Shown: positions 54,191 to 62,494 of the stretch, in pieces | Layout: each line of letters begins with the position of its first letter | Numbering within the stretch: position 1 is the first letter of the stretch | Source of the DNA: Luteirhabdus salina | GTDB taxonomy: Bacteria; Bacteroidota; Bacteroidia; Flavobacteriales; Flavobacteriaceae | Reading direction: 5' to 3' | DNA: 64,000 nucleotides | Assembly: GCA_025384855.1 (NCBI GenBank) | Contig: JALAHT010000003.1 | Span: 62,001 to 126,000 of the forward strand | Program-made: the position numbers and the translations under genes | Notes under the pieces: generated by a model | What the model was told of the DNA's origin: nothing | The model's input: only the letters and a program-made list of their open reading frames with translations | Databases searched by the model: none

Positions 54191-54481
54191 TTACTTAGCT
54201 GCATCATCTCGTTCCAGGTTCTCATTTGTGGGGCCACCTTGACTATGAAGCTTGTTTTCTTCATCTTTCAAATTGTTAGCACCACTTCCTTTTTTCGCTT
54301 GAGAGCGACCTGGTACATCCAATTTTTTTCCAGAAAAGTCTACTTTTTGGGCGCGTTCGCGAAGCTGTTGATCATCGCCTCCGTCACCATGTACTTCATC
54401 TTGACCAAGAATTTCAAGATCATGTTTGGTTACGTCGCTATTATAGGATGTATCCTTGCTGTTATTTTCTTTTGTACTCAT
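54191..54481 (-). CDS. Hydrophilic, probably disordered small protein
   Basis: A 96-residue protein rich in Asp, Glu, Lys, Gly and Asn with almost no hydrophobic stretch. Two conserved blocks stand out: YNSDVTKHDLEILG at the start and LDVPGR in the middle. No signal, membrane segment or cysteine is visible. The pattern resembles small flavobacterial stress-type proteins I have seen annotated as hypothetical. The frame continues 11 codons upstream (54514), but ATG 54481 (MSTKENNSKDTSY) fits relatives. It lies downstream of the small-gene operon on the same strand, behind that operon's terminator. Confidence 0.7.
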   Translation of the reverse strand: MSTKENNSKDTSYNSDVTKHDLEILGQDEVHGDGGDDQQLRERAQKVDFSGKKLDVPGRSQAKKGSGANNLKDEENKLHSQGGPTNENLERDDAAK

Positions 54482-54591
54482 ATTAATTGCTTTTGTCTTA
54501 AGATACCGTTTCAATAGGAGATTGAAGAACTATTTAACTTCGTGTAAACAAACTATAACATGGCTTTTTAATTTCATCAAAGAAGAGGAAT

Positions 54592-54625
54592 AAAAAAAGC
54601 CAGCACGCTTACACGGCTGGCTTTT
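54592..54625 (-). terminator. Terminator of the small-gene operon
   Basis: AAAAGCCAGC and GCTGGCTTTT form a 10-bp stem around ACGCTTACACG; on minus seven U follow. It lies after the 44-codon gene, next to the inverted repeat CCTTATAG/CTATAAGG (54631-54650) that spans that gene's stop. Confidence 0.85.
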
Positions 54626-54642
54626 CACCTCCTTATAGCATT

Positions 54643-54777
54643 CTATAAGGCGTATCGGTTGGTTGTCATTAAGGTCGGATCATCGCAATTGGTGTTTTGT
54701 TCACGGGTAGACCAAAACATGTGTTGTCTTTGTGCAATGCTTTTGAGCCGCTTTCTAACATTTCGCTGCATTTTCAT
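54643..54777 (-). CDS. 44-residue small protein, third gene of the small-gene operon
   Basis: ATG at 54777, TAG at 54643. Residues 1-18 are strongly basic (MKMQRNVRKRLKSIAQRQ), then HMFWSTREQ, then a neutral to acidic tail with one cysteine (NTNCDDPTLM) ending in NRYAL. No family recognised. It is preceded by a spacer that shares the 15-nt TGATTGATTGATG-type block with the spacer before the first 28-codon gene, which suggests one duplicated unit followed by divergence. It ends at a strong terminator. Confidence 0.5.
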   Translation of the reverse strand: MKMQRNVRKRLKSIAQRQHMFWSTREQNTNCDDPTLMTTNRYAL

Positions 54778-54827
54778 AACGGTTCGTTTTTAGTGATTGA
54801 TTGATGTAGTAGTGGGGCGACGGTCGA

Positions 54828-54914
54828 TTATCGGTAACGACGTCTAAGGTTCCATTCGTAACTCTTCGATTCTTTCGATCTAGAAGTGATTTGGTTGCTG
54901 TCTAAGGTTCTCAT
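54828..54914 (-). CDS. 28-residue small basic protein, tandem copy 2
   Basis: ATG at 54914, TAA at 54828. The product starts MRTLDSNQITSRS and ends KESKSYEWNLRRRYR: a short, cationic peptide with aromatic residues at the end. Compared with the copy at 54968-55054, ten codons differ: eight silently and two conservatively (Ile/Leu at residue 9, Ser/Thr at 13). That is the signature of a selected protein. No family known to me. The spacer to the next gene is 50 nt. Confidence 0.7.
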   Translation of the reverse strand: MRTLDSNQITSRSKESKSYEWNLRRRYR

Positions 54915-54967
54915 TTCAAAGTGGTTTAAGTGATTGATTGATGAATTAAGTAGTGAGGGTCAGTCGA

Positions 54968-55054
54968 TTATCGGTATCGACGTCTAAGGTTCCATTCGTA
55001 GCTTTTCGATTCTTTTGTTCTCGAAGTTAGTTGATTACTGTCTAGCGTTCTCAT
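54968..55054 (-). CDS. 28-residue small basic protein, tandem copy 1
   Basis: ATG at 55054, TAA at 54968. The product starts MRTLDSNQLTSRT and ends KESKSYEWNLRRRYR. It is the first gene of a minus-strand row of three; the leader is about 75 nt from the promoter at 55136-55165. The copies are 140 nt apart and share the spacer as well (AGTGATTGATTGATG at 54929-54943 and 54792-54806), so they arose by tandem duplication, after which only silent changes were tolerated. Confidence 0.7.
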   Translation of the reverse strand: MRTLDSNQLTSRTKESKSYEWNLRRRYR

Positions 55055-55123
55055 AATAATTGGTTTTAAAGGTTTGATTTCGTGTTGTGTATAAATGACG
55101 TACAACTTCCTTCTTTGTTACAG

Positions 55124-55165
55124 TACTTTGCAATGCAAGGTAGTAATTTAACATACGTTTAACAA
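55124..55165 (-). promoter_or_regulatory. Promoter and palindrome of the small-gene operon
   Basis: On minus, TTG (55165-55163), a 20-nt spacer and TACCTTGC (55142-55135) resemble a Bacteroidota promoter. The -7 element lies inside TACTTTGCAATGCAAGGTA (55124-55142), a 19-nt palindrome with one mismatched pair, which could be an operator. The plus-strand remainder up to the GDPD gene shows no other clear signal except TACTTTCG (55281-55288), a weak -7 candidate for that gene. Confidence 0.45.
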
Positions 55166-55305
55166 AAAAAGATATTTTTTGAAGCGAATTCTTTTGGTCA
55201 GATAATCATTTTATAATCTTAGAATGAAATAGTTTAAGCAGCTTTAAATTTCAAATAACCTTACAGTTATCTCTCCATTTTACTTTCGCTAGTAAAGAAA
55301 TTGAA

Positions 55306-56082
55306 ATGGGAAAGGATATCTTTGTGATGGTGTGTGCTATACTTTTAGCCGTTCAACCACAGCCTATGCGTAACAAACCTCTTGTCTGTGCCCATCGCGG
55401 CTATTCCAATAATGCGCCAGAAAATACACTTGCTTCCATTCAAAAAGCTATAGAGTGTGGTGCCGATTTTGTTGAGTTTGACGTACGGCTTACAAAGGAT
55501 GGAAAGGTGGTGCTACTTCACGATAGTACCTTAGATAAAACTACGAATGCAACCGGAAAGCTTTCAGACTATAGCTATTCACAATTAAAGAATATTTCAG
55601 CTGGCTATGCAAAACGGTTTGGCGATACCTTCAGTAAAGAATCAATTCCGACACTTTCTCAAGCACTTCAATTATGCAAGGATCGTATTTATGTAGAAAT
55701 TGAAATCAAGGATAGCAATATGGCTTCCAAAGTATTTGAAATCGTTCAACAAGAAGCGATGATCGATGAAGTAATGATTATCTCCTTCAACTATAATGAA
55801 CTTCTAGAAATGCGAAAGCTATCGTCAAGCATTCGGCTTAAGTATTTGGTAGGAGAGGATTGGACGGAAGAGGCGTTGCTAAAAGCAAAAGCGTTAGGAA
55901 GTGATGTAGTGGGTATTGATGGCATTCCAAATTTTAGTCAACAGCAATGGGCCAAAAAACACCAAATCGATCTCTTTCCCTACACCCTAAATAGCAATTG
56001 GCAATTAAAAACAGCACAGCGTTTAGGGCTATCTGGAGTTACCACCGATGTGCCCGAAAAAGCATTACAATTGTTTCGTTAA
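55306..56082 (+). CDS. Glycerophosphodiester phosphodiesterase
   Basis: A 258-residue GDPD. Catalytic and metal residues are in LVCAHRGYSNNAPENT (His, Arg and Glu), VEFDVRLTKDGKVVLLHDSTLDKTTN (Glu, Asp and His) and VEIEIKD. It hydrolyses glycerophosphodiesters to glycerol-3-phosphate and an alcohol. A short hydrophobic N-terminus (FVMVCAILLAVQPQ) may be a signal for export. Transcribed divergently from the small-gene operon. Confidence 0.9.
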   Translation: MGKDIFVMVCAILLAVQPQPMRNKPLVCAHRGYSNNAPENTLASIQKAIECGADFVEFDVRLTKDGKVVLLHDSTLDKTTNATGKLSDYSYSQLKNISAGYAKRFGDTFSKESIPTLSQALQLCKDRIYVEIEIKDSNMASKVFEIVQQEAMIDEVMIISFNYNELLEMRKLSSSIRLKYLVGEDWTEEALLKAKALGSDVVGIDGIPNFSQQQWAKKHQIDLFPYTLNSNWQLKTAQRLGLSGVTTDVPEKALQLFR

Positions 56083-56154
56083 GAGTGGTTGAGACCAAGG
56101 ATTCGATTATCCCAAATCTATTCGCTGAAATTTTCAAAAACCCTTAAAAGATGT

Positions 56155-56162
56155 TATTTTTG
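56155..56162 (+). promoter_or_regulatory. Possible -7 element (TATTTTTG) of the helicase gene
   Basis: Exact TAnnTTTG 24 nt before the preferred ATG at 56186; no TTG at -33. Supports initiation at 56186 rather than at the upstream TTG (56168). Confidence 0.33.
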
Positions 56163-56185
56163 CATCCTTGTTTCAAAACCCCGCT

Positions 56186-57751
56186 ATGGCGAAAAGTGAG
56201 AGCTCCCAAATATTAACTGAAAAGAAAACCGATAAGGATTTATATAACTATCAGCATGGTGCTATCGAAAAGATCTTCAAGAGTTTTGAAGAGAAACCCG
56301 ACGATTATCACCTGCTATACCAACTTCCAACAGGAGGAGGAAAAACGGTTATTTTTTCCGAGATCGTTCGGCAGTATCTAAGAACACGGAACAAAAAGGT
56401 ATTGGTCATGACGCATCGTATCGAATTATGCCGTCAGACCTCTGCCATGCTCACCGAATTTGGTGTTATTAACAAGGTTATCAATAGTACGGCAAATCTT
56501 GACGACCAAGAAGAGTATAGTTGCTTCGTGGCGATGGTGGAAACGCTTAACAATCGCCTTCGGGATAATATGTTGGACATATCCGACATTGGTTTGGTCA
56601 TTATAGATGAAGCACACTATAATTCCTTTACCAAGCTTTTTAAGTATTTCGATGAGTCTTTTATTCTTGGCGTAACCGCAACACCGTTGAGTTCGAACAT
56701 TGAGCTTCCAATGAACGATCGCTACGACGAACTAATTGTTGGCGAAAGTATCCCAGATCTTATCGATAATGAATTCTTGGCAAGAGCAGTAAATTACTCA
56801 TATAATGTCGGTTTGAGTTCCTTGGTCATCGGTTCTAATGGCGATTATACCGTCCAGTCGAGTGACGATCTATATACAGGTACTGATATGTTGAGCCGCT
56901 TGCTTCAGGCGTACGAAGAGAGAAGTAAGGGAAAGAAGACATTAATTTTCAACAACGGTATCAACACTTCCTTATATGTGTACGATACCTTTAAACGAGC
57001 GGGCTATCCGATCATGCACTTGGACAATACGGCCAGTAAGAAGGAGCGAAAGACGATTTTAAAATGGTTCCGCGATACACCCGATGCCATTTTGACATCT
57101 GTGAGTATTCTTACCACTGGTTTTGATGAGCCTTCGGTTGAAACGATTATTTTGAATCGTGCTACGCGTTCGTTGACCTTATATTATCAAATGATTGGTC
57201 GTGGCTCAAGGATTACCAATAATAAATCGACTTTTAATGTAATCGATTTAGGAAATAACTTTTATCGCTTTGGTGCTTGGGGTGAAGAGTTGGACTGGCA
57301 ACGTATTTTTCAGTATCCGAAACATTTTATGGATAATCTGCTGGACGATGAAGAGATTGAAGGTAACTTCAAGTATGAAATGCCGGAGGAGCTTCGCGAA
57401 CAATTCAGCAATAGTGAAGAAGTATATTTTGATGTAAAGAAAGCGTATACGGAGTGTGTGAAGAATGGCGAGAGTTCTAAAATGATCTTAGAGCGAAGTA
57501 TCGAGCAACATGCCACCATCTGTATTGAAAACAGTGAAGATGAGTTCGATGCTTTGATATTGGCAAAAGAATTAGGCGATGATATCGACCATCGAATCGA
57601 ACGTTATACGAAGTGTATCAGTAAAAGCACCCATAACTTTGTAAAATGGCTGAAAGAGGATTATCGGAAGAAATTGCGAAGCTTTATTCGTGAAAATTTC
57701 GATGCTATGTTTGAAAAAATCCACGGTCACCCACCGATTGAGGATGAATAG
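56186..57751 (+). CDS. DEAD/DEAH box helicase (superfamily 2, COG1061 type)
   Basis: A 521-residue helicase. Walker A is LPTGGGKTVIF (about 50-60), motif II DEAHYNSF, motif III TATPLSS, and the second RecA domain has TGFDEPSVETIILNRAT and QMIGRGSRI. The order matches SSL2/RadD-type DNA helicases. The C-terminal about 150 residues are acidic and helical without a named domain. Probable role in DNA or RNA strand separation during repair. ATG 56186 (MAKSESSQ) is preferred to TTG 56168, which lies where the promoter sits. Confidence 0.9.
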   Translation: MAKSESSQILTEKKTDKDLYNYQHGAIEKIFKSFEEKPDDYHLLYQLPTGGGKTVIFSEIVRQYLRTRNKKVLVMTHRIELCRQTSAMLTEFGVINKVINSTANLDDQEEYSCFVAMVETLNNRLRDNMLDISDIGLVIIDEAHYNSFTKLFKYFDESFILGVTATPLSSNIELPMNDRYDELIVGESIPDLIDNEFLARAVNYSYNVGLSSLVIGSNGDYTVQSSDDLYTGTDMLSRLLQAYEERSKGKKTLIFNNGINTSLYVYDTFKRAGYPIMHLDNTASKKERKTILKWFRDTPDAILTSVSILTTGFDEPSVETIILNRATRSLTLYYQMIGRGSRITNNKSTFNVIDLGNNFYRFGAWGEELDWQRIFQYPKHFMDNLLDDEEIEGNFKYEMPEELREQFSNSEEVYFDVKKAYTECVKNGESSKMILERSIEQHATICIENSEDEFDALILAKELGDDIDHRIERYTKCISKSTHNFVKWLKEDYRKKLRSFIRENFDAMFEKIHGHPPIEDE

Positions 57752-57833
57752 CTTCATCGGAATACTAAACTGTTGAAACGAGCGTTAATTTTACCCCAAA
57801 TAACTACTGCTATTGGCAGCATTTTTGTAGCTT

Positions 57834-58457
57834 ATGGTAACTATGAAAAAGAAGGATAGAGGAACAGGCGAAAATATTAAACGCCTACATAAATATTATT
57901 CACTAACAGGATTTTATTCCTTTGTGGGAAATAGCTTAAAGAAAGCACTTCCCCCAATCATTCTATTTATTGCCGCCTTATTTGTGGTCGATTATTTCTT
58001 TCTCGATTTTAGTGAATTCTTTTCGCATGTTACCACGACGTACCCACCACTAAGTATATTGTTAGTCTTCTTTGCAAGTGAATCAATTCTTGGATTGATT
58101 CCACCGGAAATTTTTATCGCGTGGTCCAACAAGACGGCAGCACCGGTGATCTACCTTTCCGTATTAGCATTGCTTTCTTATTTAGGTGGAATCGTAAGTT
58201 ATTTTATTGGAAAATGGATTTTGAACATTCCTTCCGTCTTCAATTATATGGAAGGTAGAATGAAGAAACATTTAAAAAATATTCAACGATGGGGAGGGTT
58301 TTTGATCATTGTCGGAGCCTTGCTTCCCATACCTTTCTCCATGACCAGTATGGCAGCGGGAACTATCAACTATCGTTTCCGGAACTATTTGCTATTCGGA
58401 TTGTTGCGCTTCGCTAGATTTGCCATTTATGGTGTCGCCATTTTCAGCATTATGTAA
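57834..58457 (+). CDS. VTT (DedA/SNARE-associated) domain membrane protein
   Basis: A 207-residue protein with a basic N-terminus and about five membrane helices. The VTT block includes ESILGLIPPEIFIAWS, a re-entrant segment with a Gly-Pro motif, and GGFLIIVGALLPIPFSMTSMAAG. DedA-family proteins act as lipid carrier flippases (undecaprenyl phosphate recycling) or in membrane homeostasis, but the substrate of this short form is unknown. The first ATG (57834) may be followed by the true start at 57843 (MKKKDR). Confidence 0.85.
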   Translation: MVTMKKKDRGTGENIKRLHKYYSLTGFYSFVGNSLKKALPPIILFIAALFVVDYFFLDFSEFFSHVTTTYPPLSILLVFFASESILGLIPPEIFIAWSNKTAAPVIYLSVLALLSYLGGIVSYFIGKWILNIPSVFNYMEGRMKKHLKNIQRWGGFLIIVGALLPIPFSMTSMAAGTINYRFRNYLLFGLLRFARFAIYGVAIFSIM

Positions 58458-58458
58458 A

Positions 58459-59076
58459 TCATTCACCGCAGGGCAAAGGCTCATTAGCAATGGGATACTG
58501 CCAATTTTTCTCAAAAGCATAATGCCACCATTCCGTCCGGATGGTTTGAAATCCATGCTTCCGCATTCCCTCAATTAATAAAGCACGATTATCGAGTATT
58601 TCCTGTGAAAAATTTCGGTTATCGATATGCGCTTCCCTTCCGAAGTAATCGTAATCGGTTCCCATTTCAACATAGCAACCTTCTAAGGTCTCCAATGTAA
58701 TATCCACCGCAGCGCCACGGTTATGAACCGACCCACCATCGTATGGATTGGCAACATAGGTCGCTCTAGGAACCTTTTCCCACATCGCTTTTTGAACATC
58801 ATAAGGCCTGTAGCAATCAAAAATTTTGATGCGATATCCCTTTTCGCAGAAATAGGCGTTTGCTTTTTTCAAGGCTTCCGCTACTTCTGGCCGAAGCATA
58901 CAAATGGCACAATCGTATAAAACTTCTTCAACGAAATTATCAGTCGTGGCATATCGAATATCATATGCGAAAGGTGGATTGGCATCTTTGATGATCGTAA
59001 ACTCTTGCGCATTTACTTCATGAAATAATAGATTTAGTAAACAGAGAATAAGAAGGGAGATTCCGATTTGATACAT
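58459..59076 (-). CDS. M15 family D-Ala-D-Ala dipeptidase (VanX type)
   Basis: A 205-residue zinc dipeptidase with a signal peptide (IGISLLILCLLNLLFHEVNAQ). Zinc ligands and catalytic residues are in SVHNRGAAVDITL (His and Asp) and RTEWWHYAF (Glu and His), the VanX/DdpX signature. The Arg of the oxyanion region is in the FDCYRPYDVQ block. It cleaves D-alanyl-D-alanine, which supports peptidoglycan recycling; no resistance gene cluster is seen near it. It converges with the VTT gene, 1 nt apart. Confidence 0.92.
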   Translation of the reverse strand: MYQIGISLLILCLLNLLFHEVNAQEFTIIKDANPPFAYDIRYATTDNFVEEVLYDCAICMLRPEVAEALKKANAYFCEKGYRIKIFDCYRPYDVQKAMWEKVPRATYVANPYDGGSVHNRGAAVDITLETLEGCYVEMGTDYDYFGREAHIDNRNFSQEILDNRALLIEGMRKHGFQTIRTEWWHYAFEKNWQYPIANEPLPCGE

Positions 59077-59146
59077 GTTTAAATTTAATAGTTTTTTAGC
59101 AGGGAAGGGGGTAATCGATCAGTATCTTTGGTAGAAAACCGAAAGT

Positions 59147-59881
59147 ATGACTGATATTATGGGAAAGACAGCCCTCATCACCGGAGGGACGAAAGGAATT
59201 GGATTTGGAATTGCAAAATCGCTGCTACAACATGGCGTAAATGTGGTTATAACCAGCAGGAGTGAAGAAAACGCTTCTGAAGCTGCTAAAAAGCTTTCGC
59301 AGTTTGCTGAAAGTGGTGCAGAAGTCAAAGGAATAAAGGCGAATGCCAATTCTTTAAAGGAGCAAGAAGATGCAGTATCAAAAGCCTTATTGGAATTTCA
59401 ACAATTGGATATCGTTATTGCCAATGCAGGCCTTGGTCATTTTGGAAGTGTGGAGGAGTTAACTCCTGAACAATGGAAGGAAACTATCGACACTAATTTA
59501 ACGGGTCCTTTTTTAACGTTGAAGGCTACGTTAGATGAATTGAAAAAGCAAAAAGGTTATTATATCACCATCTCAAGTTTGGCGGGAACCAACTTCTTTG
59601 CTGGAGGCGCTGCCTATAATGCCAGTAAGTTTGGGTTGACGGGCTTCACGCAAGCGGCTATGTTGGATCTGCGAAAGCATGGCGTAAAAGTAAGTACCAT
59701 CATGCCAGGAAGTGTATCTACTCATTTTAATAGTAATAACCCTGATGAAGGAGAGGAAGCTTGGAAAATTCAAATAGAAGATATCGGAAAATTGGTGATT
59801 GATTTATTGACAATGCATCCTAGAACATTACCAAGCAAAGTGGAAGTACGACCAACCATTCCGCCTAGTGCGAGAAAATAA
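59147..59881 (+). CDS. SDR family oxidoreductase
   Basis: A 244-residue classical short-chain dehydrogenase: TGGTKGIGFGIA (cofactor), IVIANAG, SSLAG with catalytic Ser and YNASK with Tyr-Lys, then a C-terminal PGSVSTHF loop. The Arg after the second strand (TSRSEENA) indicates NADPH preference. Substrate unknown; similarity is to 3-oxoacyl-ACP reductase-like enzymes. ATG 59147, with a possible alternative at 59159. Confidence 0.88.
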   Translation: MTDIMGKTALITGGTKGIGFGIAKSLLQHGVNVVITSRSEENASEAAKKLSQFAESGAEVKGIKANANSLKEQEDAVSKALLEFQQLDIVIANAGLGHFGSVEELTPEQWKETIDTNLTGPFLTLKATLDELKKQKGYYITISSLAGTNFFAGGAAYNASKFGLTGFTQAAMLDLRKHGVKVSTIMPGSVSTHFNSNNPDEGEEAWKIQIEDIGKLVIDLLTMHPRTLPSKVEVRPTIPPSARK

Positions 59882-59904
59882 AATGTATGAAGTAATAAGG
59901 TAAG

Positions 59905-59928
59905 CGCGTCGATTACGGCGCGTTTTTT
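59905..59928 (+). terminator. Rho-independent terminator
   Basis: CGCGTCG and CGGCGCG form a 7-bp stem (one G-T pair) around ATTA, followed by six T. It ends the SDR transcript and touches the 3' end of the convergent gene. Confidence 0.75.
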
Positions 59929-60292
59929 ATTTCTGCACCAAAAAAGTTGACGCCCAGGCTACCGCATCTTCCATTTTTGAAAAAAATGCGAAGCTGTTGT
60001 TGAACAGGGGTTGTTCCATAATGGCGCGCTCCCTATGATAGTCGTCGGCTGAAACCACTGCCATTCCCTTAATGTTCGGCAACTGAAGCTTATAGACCGA
60101 TAGATCGATGTCATACTTAAATTGTCTATCTGAAATAAGGACAAAGGGTTTGTTTGAAAAGATTTCCTTTAACTTTGATTGAATATCGAGCACTTTATCT
60201 TCATCTAGGAAAACATTCTCGAATACCTTCAATAGGGCATATTGGGGATATGCCGAAAGCTCATAAAAATCTGATGTATAAATGGATGCCAT
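59927..60292 (-). CDS. Conserved hypothetical protein, paralogue of the 16225 gene
   Basis: A 121-residue soluble protein. It matches the 127-residue protein at 16225-16608 in block order: YALLKVFENVFLDEDKVLDI, then KPFVLISDRQFKYDIDLSVY (there PFGYITHRINSYSVNPSVY), MAVVSADD and a C-terminal KMEDAVAWA (there VEEAVAWV). The shared layout suggests a SpoIIAA/STAS-like small fold with unknown role. The 285-nt gap upstream is AT-rich and shows no gene. Confidence 0.7.
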   Translation of the reverse strand: MASIYTSDFYELSAYPQYALLKVFENVFLDEDKVLDIQSKLKEIFSNKPFVLISDRQFKYDIDLSVYKLQLPNIKGMAVVSADDYHRERAIMEQPLFNNSFAFFSKMEDAVAWASTFLVQK

Positions 60293-60530
60293 GGCATTAT
60301 AGGGATTAGGTTTGGAAAGTAAAGATACATATAAAAACTTTTAATTAACATAATTTTAAGAAAATATATTAATTCACGTCTAATGAGCTTTGCTCCATCT
60401 ATATTATAGAAATTTCAGACAATTCCATCAGTTTTTTCCAGCTATTAAATTCCTTTATTTTAGTGTGCTAGAAAGGATTTCTCAATAGTCTTAATTTCAA
60501 ATGAGAGGTTAAAAGAAAAGAAAAACGTAA

Positions 60531-60556
60531 AAAAAAGCGACCACATGGGTCGCTTT
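60531..60556 (-). terminator. Terminator of the OmpA-family gene
   Basis: AAAGCGACC and GGTCGCTTT form a 9-bp stem around ACATG; on minus a run of U follows. It lies 22 nt after the stop of the OmpA-like gene. Confidence 0.9.
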
Positions 60557-60577
60557 CTTCAGTAGGTGTTCCGCTTC

Positions 60578-61420
60578 TTAATTTGCAGACAATAGTGCCA
60601 AGAATTTATCTAGGTTTGGTAAAATAACAATACGTGTGCGTCTGTTCGTTGCTCTACCTTCTTTCGATTCGTTTTCGGTAAGTGGGTGGTAGCTACTTCT
60701 ACCTGCAGCAATCAATTTTTCTGGGTTTACGCCATATTCATCCTGCAATTCACGAATTACGGCAGTAGAACGATCTACACTTAATTCCCAGTTGTCTTTA
60801 ATGTAGGAACCGGGCTTCACGGTTTGCGAGTCGGTGTGACCTTCAACCATTACTTCCATAGCCGGTTCACTATTAATTACATTTGCCAATCGCTGTAAAA
60901 GATTGTCGGCTTTTGGATTTACACGAGCACTACCGGATTTGAATAATAATTTGTCCGATACGGTAATCATAACGACGGTTTCATCGATATCGATTTGAAT
61001 ATCGTCTTCTTCACCCTCGGCGACTAATGTATTATCTAAGTTCTTCTTTAAATTGTGAGAGATGATAAGATTCATCGTATCTTCCAATGTTTTAGCTTGG
61101 GCCAATTCATTTTGATCGACTTTAGCAAGTGCCGCTTTCATCTTCTCTTTATCCTTATTTGAAATTACAACATTTTCATATTGCTGTAAACGTTCATCGT
61201 TAGTGTCACGTAAGGATTGAATTTTAGAATTGTAGTCAGCAACGCGCTCTTCAATTCGCGCGTATTTTTCTTCAATTTCTTCTTTTTCAACTTTAGTCTT
61301 TACCAATTCCGAACGCGCGTCGTTATATTGACTTTCCAATTCGGCATACTTCTTCTTCGATACACAGGAGGTAAAGATAAAAGCTCCTGAGAGTAAGGTT
61401 AGTGAAATTAACTTCTTCAT
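60578..61420 (-). CDS. OmpA-family lipoprotein
   Basis: A 280-residue lipoprotein: signal MKKLISLTLLSGAFIFTSC (lipobox FTSC), then a coiled coil (about 25-105: AELESQYNDARSELVKTKVEKEEIEEKYARIEERV in outline), then the OmpA peptidoglycan-binding domain (about 135-270) with VMVEGHTDSQTV, NWELSVDRSTAVI and NRRTRIVILP. It should sit in the outer membrane and bind the cell wall. No beta-barrel is present. The MscS gene lies upstream behind its own terminator. Confidence 0.9.
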   Translation of the reverse strand: MKKLISLTLLSGAFIFTSCVSKKKYAELESQYNDARSELVKTKVEKEEIEEKYARIEERVADYNSKIQSLRDTNDERLQQYENVVISNKDKEKMKAALAKVDQNELAQAKTLEDTMNLIISHNLKKNLDNTLVAEGEEDDIQIDIDETVVMITVSDKLLFKSGSARVNPKADNLLQRLANVINSEPAMEVMVEGHTDSQTVKPGSYIKDNWELSVDRSTAVIRELQDEYGVNPEKLIAAGRSSYHPLTENESKEGRATNRRTRIVILPNLDKFLALLSAN

Positions 61421-61531
61421 GATACTAGGTTTAAAGGTTTGTTACAGTGACAAATATACTTGCATTTAAAGCGAAGTTTACAGTTAAGATGTGCTATACT
61501 TTTGTTAAAAATCCTTAAAGGAAATAGACAT

Positions 61532-61560
61532 AAAAAAAGCGAGCTCGCAAGCCCGCTTTT
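61532..61560 (-). terminator. Terminator of the mscS-type gene
   Basis: AAGCGAGCT and AGCCCGCTT form a stem with one mismatch around CGCA; on minus a run of seven U follows. It lies just after the MscS gene. Confidence 0.82.
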
Positions 61561-61582
61561 GATTCATGAAAAAAGGTGAAGA

Positions 61583-62479
61583 CTATTCAGCGTCTTCCCT
61601 TGAAGCCATCTGTAACTTATTCTTCCCAAAATCCAACGTTCTGATAGGGAACGGAATATTGATTCCTTCTGCATCAAAATGCTTCTTGATAATCTTAATG
61701 GCTTTATGTTGTGCCGCCAATTTTGGCTTAGGTTTTACACTATCGATCCAAAATCGGGTAACAAAGTTGATAGAGCTATCGCCGAATTCAGTAAAGAAAA
61801 ACTCAACTTCTTCACCATCCTTTTGCTCGAATGTTTCATTGATGATGCGTACCACTAAATCTTCCACTTTTTGTAGGTCGTCTTCATACCCGACACCACA
61901 ACCGACAGATATTCTGGAGCGGTCTGTCCAACTGTAGTTTTTGAAAGGGTTGTCTACAAAGGTTGAATTGGGAATAATAACATATTCGTTATCTGGTTGA
62001 CGAATAACTAAGTTCCGCAAGCTTATTTCCGTTACGTATCCCTTGTTATCGCCAGATTCAATATAATCGCCAATCCTAACCTTGGGAAGAAAGGATAGCA
62101 CCACTCCTGAAACAGTGTTCCCCAGTGTCCCCTGTAAGGCTAAACCGATTGCCAGACCAACCACACCGGCACCGGCTAAGATAGAAGTGAGGGCTTTATC
62201 GAGTTCAAGAACGCCTAAAGCGATGAAGAAGCCAATTAGAAAAATAACGGCAAAAATCAATTTGGAAAGCATCTGCTTAATCGATTCTTGGGCGATTTTC
62301 CGTAATAAATATTTCTTTGTTAGATTACTGATTCCTTTGGCAATGAAGTAAAACAGAACCATGACCAAAATGGCCAATAGAAAGTTGGGAAGCTTTAAGA
62401 TGATGGCATCTAGCCATCCCCCTAGTTTGTCCCAGATTCCGTTGAAAGCATCGCTTACTGAAAATGTATTCTCATCCAT
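61583..62479 (-). CDS. Mechanosensitive ion channel of the MscS family
   Basis: A 298-residue small-conductance mechanosensitive channel. Helices span about 28-50, 70-90 and the pore helix near 95-115 (ILAGAGVVGLAIGLALQGTLGNTVSG), which is followed by LSFLPKVRIGDYIE of the beta domain and a C-terminal alpha-beta domain ending in GINIPFPIRTLDF. It opens under membrane tension and releases solutes. The SLC13 permease gene is 15 nt upstream, so the two share a transcript. Confidence 0.93.
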   Translation of the reverse strand: MDENTFSVSDAFNGIWDKLGGWLDAIILKLPNFLLAILVMVLFYFIAKGISNLTKKYLLRKIAQESIKQMLSKLIFAVIFLIGFFIALGVLELDKALTSILAGAGVVGLAIGLALQGTLGNTVSGVVLSFLPKVRIGDYIESGDNKGYVTEISLRNLVIRQPDNEYVIIPNSTFVDNPFKNYSWTDRSRISVGCGVGYEDDLQKVEDLVVRIINETFEQKDGEEVEFFFTEFGDSSINFVTRFWIDSVKPKPKLAAQHKAIKIIKKHFDAEGINIPFPIRTLDFGKNKLQMASREDAE

Positions 62480-62494
62480 AGTTTCAATTTTAAA

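Noticed and set aside
54792-55054. Repeats at 54.8-55.05 kb considered as a CRISPR-like or simple satellite array.
   Set aside because: Only two full units, 140 nt apart, with codon-position-biased differences and no short identical repeats separated by unique spacers; the coding explanation is better.
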